Origin: Zhengitettix transpicula
Taxonomy: Eukaryota; Arthropoda; Insecta; Orthoptera; Tetrigidae
Direction: 5' to 3'
Length of the DNA: 64,000 bases
Assembly: GCA_037074705.1 (NCBI GenBank)
Contig: CM073591.1
Coordinates: forward strand, 130,083,032 to 130,147,031
Part shown: one piece after another, positions 14,701 to 27,100 of the stretch
How positions within the stretch are numbered: position 1 is the stretch's first letter
Layout: each line of letters begins with the position of its first letter
Program-made: the position numbers and the translations under genes
The notes under the pieces: generated by a model
What the model was told of the DNA's origin: nothing
Database searches by the model: none
The model's input: only the letters and a program-made list of their open reading frames with translations

Positions 14701-17700
14701 TCCCCACAGTAAACTCCTCTCCAGCTATCGGAAGGGCGTGGGACAAGTATCCAATGCCCGACCTACCTGATGTAGGTTTTTCAAGGGTTTTCCCTGCATT
14801 TCTTTAGGCGAATGCCGGGTAGGATCCTTAAACTATAGCTCGAGGGCCCTAGTTAACCCTTGGCTACCTTCCGCATCCCCCCTTTCAAATCCCTTCCTAT
14901 GCTATTAAAGGGGAGTTGACCAACGTGGATTACCCTCCTGTAACCTGTTGCCCTAAAAGAAAAATAATGCGCAGTAGGAGAAAGTGGAAGGGAGTATAAT
15001 CATCAGGGAGTAAACGCTATGGATAACATAACAGCCCCCTAATTTGTTTCTTATAGTTTCTGTTTGCTATCTCAAAATAATAACGAGGCACCAATTTTGC
15101 GCACAGATTTCTCATGTACAAATGCTCAGGCAATATGCGTTGTACCACCCTTTTTTAAGTTTCTACCTTGTCTGCTAGTTCTCGTTCTTTCTATCGCCTA
15201 TCATCCAATACCATTTTGTTGATTTTCCTTTCAATTTCTGGCGTAGTCTCTTCATTTGGTTGATCTTGACACCTCGAACGGACTCGTTTAAACTCTGCTA
15301 CACAATATTTTACTGTCGTAAACGAAGGAGCAGTAGAATAAAACTCGACTTCGATATTGGTTTCAAATGAAGGTATTATATCACACGACGGTGACCAATT
15401 TTATCCAAGCTCACGAATTCACTGAGAGCGTTCACTATCGCACATGCAATTTTTAGTGGTTGCTGCCAAAAAAATCGCTGGCTTTATTATGGATTTCGCC
15501 GAAACCATTTGTGAGGTCGGTCGTTCGCTACGCGCAAAAGTAAACCGACGACAACGATGATACTGGAATGATCCTCTTTTATACCAAAGAATAAAGAAGG
15601 GACAACTACAATTTGCATAAAGACCTTGGAGCAAAAATTTTATCCATATCGCATTATCCATAAAGCCCTCAAAAAATTACAGAAGACCTCCATTCCAAAA
15701 CAGTACTAATACGCTTCCCCTTACCCCAACCCCATATAAATTATCTACCCTACGTTGCGAAACTGAAAAAATACGTTGGATTGCTAACAAATTCCAAATA
15801 TTTTCACGCCTCAGAGTACACTCCGCCGCAACATCATCCTACCCATCAATCAAGCAAATCAAAGGCCATATTCACATTTAATTGCGTGAAGCGATTAAAT
15901 CGAAATTACTTGAGTATTTCGGACAACGGGTTTTCTTTAATAACATCTCCATACTCTGCAGAAATTTGGAATTCTGTGTCATTAGATCATTCACATAACT
16001 CATCTAAGTCTCACAAAAAAGCCCGTCTTCCACTTTATAAATTTATAGCAAATCCCCCTTCCTCTTGAGTCAGATGCCAAATTCCTCCATAAGCTCGCGT
16101 CTTTCTGGAATAGTAGGTTTATTTCTATAAGAAGTGATTAAAACTCTGGTTGCTATTTTTCTTCTAAGAAGACGAATTTAGTTGTTTTTTTTACAGTTCA
16201 AAACTTAGGAGACTTTCTTCTTTTTCTTCTAAAGCGATGGTAAACCAGAATAAAAATACTATTCAGCTGCTCGTGAGTTTTTTAAGTTATGTGCTACATC
16301 ACCCCAAGCAACCATTTTTACGATGATAACTATGCAAAGTAATAAAACCACATGAGTGATAGTGTACCAACACTCTGACCCCGCACGTAATATGCTGCAT
16401 TTTCTGCCTACACAATTTCCAATAGTGTCTAATTTTTAAACGCTGAATAATTTACCGTTTTCATCGGTAAATATTTTAAATAAAGTTAATTTTCGGAACA
16501 AGCCACTGAAAAGAGTTGTATGCAGGGTCGTGCGGTAGATTTTCGCACTTTGATGCCCCTTCAATGTTGTTTCCTTTAAAATATTCTTAGATTATGATTT
16601 TTTATTTTACTAAAAATGTGCGAACATTATTTGTGTTTTGAAAATATATACTATTATAAAATAAGATTTATAATTAGTGATTACTTAAAATATAGTTCGA
16701 TTTCGCTGCTTATGCCACCTAATGGAGTGTTCTGAGATTTGTAGCTCAAGATGGAGTTTTTTGTATGGGGGGTGTGGAATAAAAGGGCAAACTTCACATG
16801 TGCAGTTGTCAATAAAGTGGCAGAGTTGTGCTATCGCGGGAATAGCACTGGCTGCTTTAGGAGCAATGCGTCGCAAGGCGGGTAGTTTAAATTCTTCGTT
16901 ATCGAAGCATAGATTCTCAGTGTTAAAACACAATTATTATGAAGGTTTATAAAATTAAGAAAATTTATTCTTACTAAATTAATTTGTGTTTTGTAGCACA
17001 TACGCACGAGCCGCCACTGCTGTTCATAATGAAGACCTGTGTGCTCACCCACGTGAATTTTTAAAGTATAGCCAGTTCCGTATAATTTCAGATATTATAT
17101 AATTGTTTGGCCTTTACTCAATTTTTCAATTTTTCGGTATGAATCGCAGAACGTATGACACCGTAGGCATATGACTCGTCCCTAGGATTGTCTGACATTT
17201 TTCCAAAAATAAAATACATGAAAGGAAGACAACACGCAACTGAAAATCGATAATGGACGTCAATGCCAGACAATGTTTTCTCACTCTAGAACAGCAACAA
17301 TCGCGTCGCCGATAGAATTTGTGGGTGCATCCAATTTAAACTAATGTGTTGCATTTCGGCGACTAAAAGTCGCAAGTGGGCGCCTAGCCTAAAAGTGGTA
17401 GCGTCTTGAAACTTCTAACTTGAGCTTTATAAGATTGTTACTTTGACCACTTGTATTTTTCAAAGAACAACCCACCATCTTTACGTCAGGTTGGGTACTT
17501 CTGAGACTACCCTCGTACATTGTTACGTTAATACGCTATTCGACAATATCATCGCTTTAATTACACTAATACTCGTTGCTAGTTCTTCTCAGTCACACAA
17601 TTTATAAAATCAAATAATGCATGGCTTTTAATTCAATGACAAACCTACGAGGGTCGAACCTTTTAGGAGAGATACGAAGGGGCTACCTTTTGGGGATGCC

Positions 17701-19557
17701 TTTTCCTCTCCGTTTTTGAACTAAGGTTCCCACGAGCCGAGGCACCTCGGCCTGTTCTGAGAGGTGTATGTTCCGGGGTCACAGACCTTGGGCATACGGT
17801 AAGAGTTGTCCGCTATTCCCATTGGAATAGTCGGCCAGCTGCCTCCTAAACTGGTCGGGGCACGGATAAGGGAATGCTGCGTCCCCACAGCAAGTTCCTC
17901 TCCCGCTATCGGAAGGGCGTGGGACAAGTACCCAATGCCCGACCTACCTGATGCAGGTTTTTCTAGGGTTTTCCCTGCATTTCTTTAGGCGAATGCCGGG
18001 TAGGATCCTTAAAATATAGCCCGGGGGCCCTAGTAAGCCTTGGCTACCTTCCTCTACCCTTCCACATCCCCCCTTTCAAATCCCTTCCTATGCTATTAAA
18101 AGGGAGTTGCCCAAAGTGGGTTACCCTCATGTAGCCTAATGCCCTATAAATAAAAAATAAATAATAAAAAAAGAGCTTTTAATTAATTTTAAATGCCTCA
18201 ATTGCTGCCCATTATTTCCAATTTGTTTGAGAAAATTGTCTTACAACGACTAAAGACGGATTGAAGGTAAGACAAATGCAGTGGCTTATAGGGAGGCGGT
18301 TCTAGCTAACACTCGAAAATAAAATACTGTTATATAAACTCATTCTTAAATCCATATGGAGCTATGGGATTCAACTGTGGGCCACAGCAAGCAACTCCAA
18401 TTTGGAGATCCTGCAGCGATTTCAAAACAAAGTACTACCACTAGTAGTAAACGCCCCCCCCCCACCCCCCCGGCATGTTCCGAACTCCAAAATAATTCAA
18501 GACCTACAAATCCCAACAATAAAAGAAGAAATCAAGCGGAGTAGTACCAGCTGTTGCGCTAAGTAACTAAGGTACATCCAAACGTGCTCGCGAGAACATT
18601 GTTCAAACCAGTTGTGAAGTGCGTCGCCTAAAAAAGTTCAAGCCGATTGACTTAAAAGGTAGAAAATTTAAAAAGGGCATTTACTGTAGAAAACTCAGGT
18701 ATGTCATCAAATCATTTTAAGATATATATTGGAGGAGTGACTTCACTGGAAGTATCTTCCACAAGCCACTGACTGTATCATATATTTAATATAATGTACT
18801 TATTGCCCTAATGGACAGATTGTATATGTAATGGAGTTAAAAAAACACGATAAACTGAAGCTTTAAAAAAAAACCGACATTTTTTAGGTCAAGTGGCCTT
18901 CTGCTTAGGTCGGTACTTTCGTTTGTGGTTATTGTTTCCGCATGATTATCTGCGGTTATTATCTGGTTCTATTGCTTCAAGGCTAAAGAAGAAAGGGAAA
19001 ATCATCTCAAGGATAGCATAAAAATTGAAGAATTTAATCTGAAGTCAGTTAAGTAATCAAATTTGAATGCAGTCGGAAAATTATAATTCTTTTACAGGAC
19101 TTCGAATTAAAAACGCAAAACCAACAAATTTAGAGTAATTATTCATCACATTAATTTTGTTTCTATCCTTCAGTGATAAAACTGATTTTATTTTTAATTG
19201 AGCTTTTTAATTGACCAGTAAATAAAATTTTCCAAATTATTATATTAAAGAGTTGGATTAATCAATCTATTAAGTGTTTTGTGGGTACAGTGTGTCTTCA
19301 GTGGTTAGTTTTTTACAAACCAGAATGAGAAGCAAGACCTTGTTTGTTGAATTTCATTGTATTCACATTTAAAATGCCTTTTTTTTCACAGCAAACACCT
19401 TTTTTTGTGCAAACATAATGGGTGACATTACATAACAGTGAATTTCATATTATAATGACTTTAATGGAGGTTTCAATAATTGTGTTTTTATGCATCCCCT
19501 AAAACCCCATGCCCTCATATATTTGTAATTTTTACTGTGCTTTTATTGTTATATTTC

Positions 19558-19625
<68 letters not shown>

Positions 19626-21118
19626 AGTAACCACATAACGTATAACAAAAAAAATATATAATTTTGATTTTAACAAACAAATTTATTAAACTTCATCAGA
19701 AATTACAATTGAATTTAATATTTTACTATTATAATAAGAACTCTTGCTCTCATGGGTCTCTACTGGGTCTGACAACGGACAGAATCGAACTATTAAAAAG
19801 ACCCAACATTTATGTTTTAAATTAAACAAAAGTATCTACTAAATTTATTAATGAACTTAACCTATAGATTGCTTCTAACTTTATTATCAAAAGAAGAGAA
19901 CAACATCTGACTGTTATCCTTAATAACGCTTACATCTGTTAATATTATACATTCCAACTCACGGTTTCTCAGGTTTACTTCGACTCGTTCTTTAGACATG
20001 CACTTTATAGCTTGGACATTCACTCACTGACTCTAACACAATATCACTGGTTCGCCGATATCTGGTTCTCCATATCCAGTGAAATATCCCAGGTGTTCGT
20101 CGTGACACTCCTTGACGTCGGTTGCCGTATCCTGGTCGCCTACCATCGAAGACAGGTCAAATTCTCATACTCATACAGATAGAGCTTCTGCATGTTAAAA
20201 ATGTTTGTAGTTGTTATAGTTTTGCTGACTGATGCTGACAATTTCTGTCTCAAACCCCAACCACAATGCATTCAGCACGCTGGCTCCACTCTGACTGACT
20301 CTGACTATGCTACACGTTCGATGCCCACAGCATCTCTCTCTTACGCTGACTGTCTCTCGTTCCTCTCCCACGCTAACTGTCCTCTGACTAACTTACAAGT
20401 TCGATGCCCACAGCATATCTCTCTTAAGCTGACTGCCGCTGACCATCACTGACTCTTCGATGCCTCCTGCGCCCCTCTCCTACGCTAACTGTCCACACAA
20501 TAGGTTATTTCCCCTATATATACCACTAGCCTCCTTGTTTTTCTCTTGATGCAAAATTACGTCGCAACGGCGCGGTGACAGATTCCCATTACTGAAATTT
20601 ACGTCCTTGCCGTTGGAGTCCTTTCGCCGGCTGCTATCTTTTGTCCGAAACCCGACAATCGCGACAGGTCCAATTTGTCTTTGGACCTCTCCCCTCACAA
20701 GTGCGCGAAACTAATTTCTCCAGATCCTTTCATACAAGTCCCAAGCAAATACGCCACTTGTCAGGTCATTCATCAGAGACAATAGCCTGCTCTAACATAA
20801 TCACTTTGGGACCATCTGCTCGCGCACGTTCTGCGTTACGGATTCGCCACAGATCCCCAAATCAATAAGTTACTGGCTCCGCAATTACTCTTTAGACCTA
20901 ACTGCCGCACTGTCACACCGTCCCTACAAATTACGGCTTCCTCTCTGCCGCCCACCAGCACTCATCCTAGATAAATGTCTTACCACTCCGTCTTGTCACC
21001 TCGTGACAGGACCCGCAATTACTTTTCCCTCGCATTCTCTTTACGACATGTGCGCTGTTTTTAAACCAATGCATTATATTATGCATTATATTACAATGCA
21101 TCCCCTTAATGCATTACA

Positions 21119-21152
<34 letters not shown>

Positions 21153-24100
21153 ATATATATATATAAGCCATAATAACGTTTTCTTTGGTATCTCGTCATA
21201 TAAATTATATTTTTTTACTTACTCGTATTGTAAAAAAATTTCATTCCATAGTGTATAATCGAAAATGATGTATCCTGTACCTTTGTACAAGCTTGTACAC
21301 ATAAGATAGAAATATCATATCTTATCTTAAAACTAGGCAACTTCCTTCATGTTGTAAGGGTTTCTGCCCCAGTATAGTCTGCATCCTCATCAACAAATAT
21401 AACATCATCAATAACTTGATAGGTTCAGCCTGAACAGTGACATTCATGTACACAATACACTTGTGCAGAACAATGTAATGTACAATTTCAAAGGCTTAAA
21501 AACCGCCAAACTGGTCTAAGTAATATTGGGGTGTTGTTGTATAACAAGCTACCAGCTGATAAAGAGGACAGCCTGTTACATTTAGAAACAATGTAAAGAA
21601 GGTATTGGAAAAACACTGTTTCTACTCCATATGTGTGACTGTGTGTATTTCCTCAACTGTATCTGTAATTATGTAGTTTAAATTATTATAATTGTCATAT
21701 GTCACATTTAGCCATATATGTAATTATGTTGTTTTAATTGTAACAATATTCATCTTTTATAATTTATTGTTATATACTTAGCAATTAAGATATCACTTAA
21801 CTTGTCCTATTCTTGTATATCAAGATTTGTGGAATAAATAAATACAATACAACCTCAGATTCAGCTTAAATTATGCTTATTCCTCCAATTGTGAAACTAT
21901 ATTCAACCTCACCTTATGCAACGATTACTATTCCAGGTTTGGAACTGGAATTTTCATCACAAAATAAATTATACTAAATTTACTAAGTTTCAAAATATAA
22001 TGCCATATCTCAACTATCTCTCTACTCACTCATGAAACAACAATTCATATTCCCTTGTCACCAAATCTCATATTATTGACCTAAAAATAATTTAATAATT
22101 GATATTACTCAGGTGTATCAATCATGTTTCATTGCCATTTTTTTTATTAACACAAAATTATGTGCATGTGCCTATTGTCATATTATCTGCATTAATTAAA
22201 ATCTATAACACATACCTACAATCTGTTAAGACCATATATTCATAAAAATCCCCAACTGTCATTTTATTATCAGCCTCTTCGTTTGTTAGCTATAAATAAT
22301 TTATTATTATTTTAGCTTTAAATTTACAGTTTTATTGCAACTACAGTTTCACAAAAATTACACTCCTCATTGTGATTTGAATGAATGTGCAGTACTATTT
22401 TGATACGTGATTTACATGATTTATATTTTTCTCCATATTTGTTTTAGGCTAATGATGAAGAAATTGAACGAGCCATTGATTCTGCTCTTGAGGCTGGTTA
22501 CAGACACATTGATACTGCATATGTATACATGAATGAAGCTGCAATAGGACGAGCATTGAAAAAGTGGCTTGATTCAGGGAGAATAAAAAGAGAGGATCTT
22601 TTCATTGTGACAAAAGTACTAATTAATTTCTACATTGAAGTTTACATGTTAATATTTATCGATAACATCTATTTCACTCTTCATCAAAATACATTGATAA
22701 AAATGTTTTGCTGATAACATTGTTGAATTTAAATAAATATTTATTGCTGGAACTTCAAATTTTATGTAAAAGAAATAATTAAATCATTAGGTATTACAAT
22801 CAACATAATAAAGTTAATTGTTAATAAATATCTTTGACAGGTGTGAATATACTAACTTATGAAACAATAACCTAGATTGATTTTTCCCATAAGTTGAGCA
22901 TTATATTTAATTCAAAGTTATTAAATTTTATGAAACTTTTGAAGAGAGATACTGAAAATATTATAGGTTTAATTTTTCATTAATTTATTTACATAAAATA
23001 TATTAACTATATTTAAGAAAACTGTTTAAAAAGTTAAATTTTTATATTTAATATATTCATTTTCAATTGGTTTTGACATTAAACTGTTTAAGAATAATAT
23101 AATTTTTGTTAATACTTGGTAATTAATGTGATTATTAAACTTGATATTACACATTAAAAATTTTGTTTATATTAAATGGAAACATAATTCTTTTTCAAGT
23201 TGCCCAATTTTGGTAACAGACCTGACTCTGTTGAAAAGTATTTGAAGAGATCTTTAACTGCTCTACAACTTGATTATATTGATTTATATCTCATGCATCA
23301 CCCTGCAGGTTTGCAGGAAAGAGAAGGTGAAATGTTACCAAGAGACGAAAATGGTTTATTACTTTTGGACAAGGATACTGATATTGTAGCAGTTTGGAAA
23401 GTAAGTTATATTTGTTTCTTACTTTTTTCAGTTATTATTGTCTGTAGTAGATGATTGTAATAGCTAATATCTTTATTATTTGATCATTGTCTATATTGAA
23501 CATTGATAAAATAATTTTTCTCACCTATATCTGAAATATTTTTAAAATTTTTTTGTCTATGTATTAGTTATTTGTCTTTCAGTCATTTACAATCCAACCA
23601 AGAACATCACATATACTTAACAAAACTCAACATGTCATTCACTAAAAACAACTAATAATTGTATGTCACATTATATTCTTCATTTTTGTGAGAATTCATC
23701 ATGTGCATATAGCGACTTTATTTTATCCATTAAATGTATTAAAAATGATTAGCGAGTGTTCAGAAGTATTTTGATTCTAATTGTTGATTCCCTCATTCAC
23801 AAATTGTTAATTAGAAAAGAAGTACCCATATATACGCATTTGCCCCACTACTATCAGTTTAAATAGTTCATTTATTAAATTATTTAGTTTTTAGTAATTA
23901 TGTTGCCCTTTGCTCATTGGTGGCAAAGGAGATTCAGACTTCCTGATACTTAAATAGAAATTGAACAATCACATTAAATATGTATAGTTATGGGATTAAG
24001 GAATTCTTTTATCCCTCCAATTTAAATTACCTATATTTTCAAAATTAGTCTTATGGTAACTATGAAATCAATTAAATGAATAATGTAGCAAATTCCATCA

Positions 24101-27100
24101 ATCATCCTGCTAGTCTGTACAAAATATCAAGCAATAAACAACATATATTGATGTGTATGTTATAGGTTATAGTTACATGTTTTTAATAAAAAAATTAACT
24201 TTATTTCTAATATTTATGCAAATAGCATAATTTTTGTGATCTTCCACATTAATAAGCTCCCCAACATATTTGTCATTAAATTATACACAGAAAATTAAAT
24301 TTCTAGTAATAATAATTATAATATACTTATTGTTTCTTATAGTTATGCTTAAGAAGTTGTACAAAGTTGAGATAAATCTCTGAATAGCATTTGATTAACT
24401 TATTTTTTAGTCTTATCTACAAACTAATAGTAACCCATTCATATAATATAAGAGATAGAAGCAAAATAAATTATAGAACAGCATTCCTTAAAAGATTACA
24501 TCTTTGACAACTGTTCAAGTTCCTGAAATAGATTTACTACTGGGTGCGGCAGCATAATTTGCATGCTTGAATCGGGAAGCGAGGTTTGGGCGTTAGAGGG
24601 TGCGGATAGTTTTATTCAAAGGGGTGGGTTGGTAAGGTTTTTGTACTTGCACTTATATACCCAAAATGTGTTCGACGAAGGATCAGCGCTCGTTTGTAGT
24701 AGTCTCACTTTTCTAACGATCGTTCGATCGTCGTTGCGAAAGAGTAGATAAGGATCAGAAGCAGCCCAAAACATCAAGGCGTTAAGGAAGTATTTTTTGC
24801 GATCTCTTCGGCTTTTGACACGCAAGCATGCAGTTGCCCTTGAATTTCTGATCGTTCTGTGAGTCGAATTCTTCATGATGACCACTTCCATCCACACAAG
24901 TTGGCCGTGGTGCAGAAACAGACAGCACGCGATTTCTCTGCTCGGCATTTGAATGTGAAGCGTACTTTGAAACTTTGCCTTATGACGCGAATGCGTTCTT
25001 TCATCTGAATAGACTAAATGATAAAAGTCCCAGAACTCAAGATGGGAGGCCCCTTCATTGTGCACGAGTAACTGGTTGGTCTATATTTCGGAAAGAATGA
25101 GGTTGCAGTTACAGTGAATTATGATTGTCATTAAACATGGTCGATTCTTTTTCTGCCAAATCTTGATGAAATGGATGTTGACAACGTATGATTTCAGCAG
25201 GATGGATTGACGATATACACCGCGTGAGCTGGAATGTGGGTTTTGCGGTAGTACTCCGCCGGGCGCCAGATCTCTTTGAGAAGCGATAGCACGATTTAAC
25301 TCTCCGCGACAATTTTATGGGGGTATCTCAAATTCATCGTGTACATCGATCGACCAAGAACGTTTGCTCAACTGAAGGACAATAATCGCTAAGTAATAGC
25401 CAACATACCCAATGGTATACTGGAAGGAGGCAGCCCACTCTTCAGAATTAGGGTAAATCAGTGTACCGTCAAAGGGGGCCGCCCCGTACTGGATAATGTA
25501 TAGAGATAAATTTCCATTGTTGTAGAATAAGACGAAAAATAATTAAAAAGAAAACTAGGACCTTCTGTTTTAATGACTCTTCAAATCAGCAAGTTATGCT
25601 GTACCGCCTTGTAGGCATACTTCTGAAATCGATAGAATTGGTATTTTTCACAAGGTATTGCAGAGTATTTTAAAATCTAGAGTTTTATAAATAATTGAAT
25701 GGATCATAATCATGTTGAGTTTTATGAGTAATAATGGTTCCTATGATATTAGTTTTTATAGGTTTTTATTATTAGAATACGTTCAGCGAAACGGAACACA
25801 ATCACAATAAGTTATAATACAACAATGTAAGTAAAAGACTACTTAAGAAAACTATTCCCTCTTTCACAGTGCTACCACAATGATAATTACTCAATGATAT
25901 TGAAAGTACGTTTTGTACCTGGATTTGGTCTCACATAAACATACTCTCCAACTTCTTGTACATAGCAGTATTGCGATTTATGATGTGGATCTTAAATTTC
26001 CTATCAATCGTAAAAACTATGATTTTTGGGCTTTAGCGTCATCTTGCTCCCATTTTGATTTTTCTTTTTCTGCAGCACCCTCAAGTTTCTTCTCACCGAA
26101 CACGACATACCCGATCGCCGATTCGACATTTCGTCACTTGGATGTTGGTTTTTTTAGCCCCAAGGAAAGAGTTACGGTCGGTCAAAACTTACCAACTTCA
26201 GTAGAGCCGATCTTTCTAACACTCACGTATCACGTTTCCTAATTTCGCGAACTTTTATTATTGTCTGGGCCCATAACCTGTTGGGTTTTATTAGTAATAA
26301 CTCCTGTGATATTAGTTTTTATAGGTTTTTAATATTAGAATACGTTCAGTGAAACAGAACACAATCACAACAATGTAAAGACAAAGACTACATAAAACTA
26401 TTCACAGTGCTACCACAATGACAATTATTCAATTATATTAATAGTCAATATTCAACAAATAATACTTTCTGTACATTATTATTAGGCACTGGAAGCTCAA
26501 GTTGACAATGGCCTGATTCACTCTATAGGCCTTTCCAACTTCAATTCAAATCAAATACATCGCATATTTAAAGCAGCCAGAATAAAGCCAGCAAATCTAC
26601 AAATAGAGTTACATCTGTATTTTCAACAAAGGGAATTAGTGGCATTTTGTAAAGCTCTTGATATAAAAGTGTGTGCTTATGCTCCAATTGGATCACCTGG
26701 ACTAGCTGGTTTTGTAAAAATGATTGGTGATGATCCAAGTTTGTAAGTATAAATATAAAAATAACCGTACTTTCAATAAACCAAAAATTGTGATTCTTCA
26801 TTTTTATTTAAATTAATTCCTCTTAAATTTGTTCAAAATTTTTTAACAGTTAACTTTTTGTACCTGTTGTAAAATCAAAAGCAAAATTTTTATTGTCTTG
26901 ATTTTCATATATTATTAATAATAATTATAATAACAATATATATATTCGATAATTTTTTATATAAAACTATATTTGTTAAAATTTTATAATTTAATTTTGC
27001 ATAGGTAAAAATTGCTTAAAGTTAATTGCTTACTTTTAAGTACCTATCATTAGGGGTTGCAGTGTCAGCAATGATGTTTAATGCCACCATTTTTATGCAA

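Noticed and set aside
24616..25065. 149-codon open frame on the minus strand
   Set aside because: It is antisense to a transposase remnant on + and carries no family motif.
25913..26242. 109-codon open frame between duplicated blocks
   Set aside because: No recognisable domain; lies in an intron between direct repeats; chance frame most likely.
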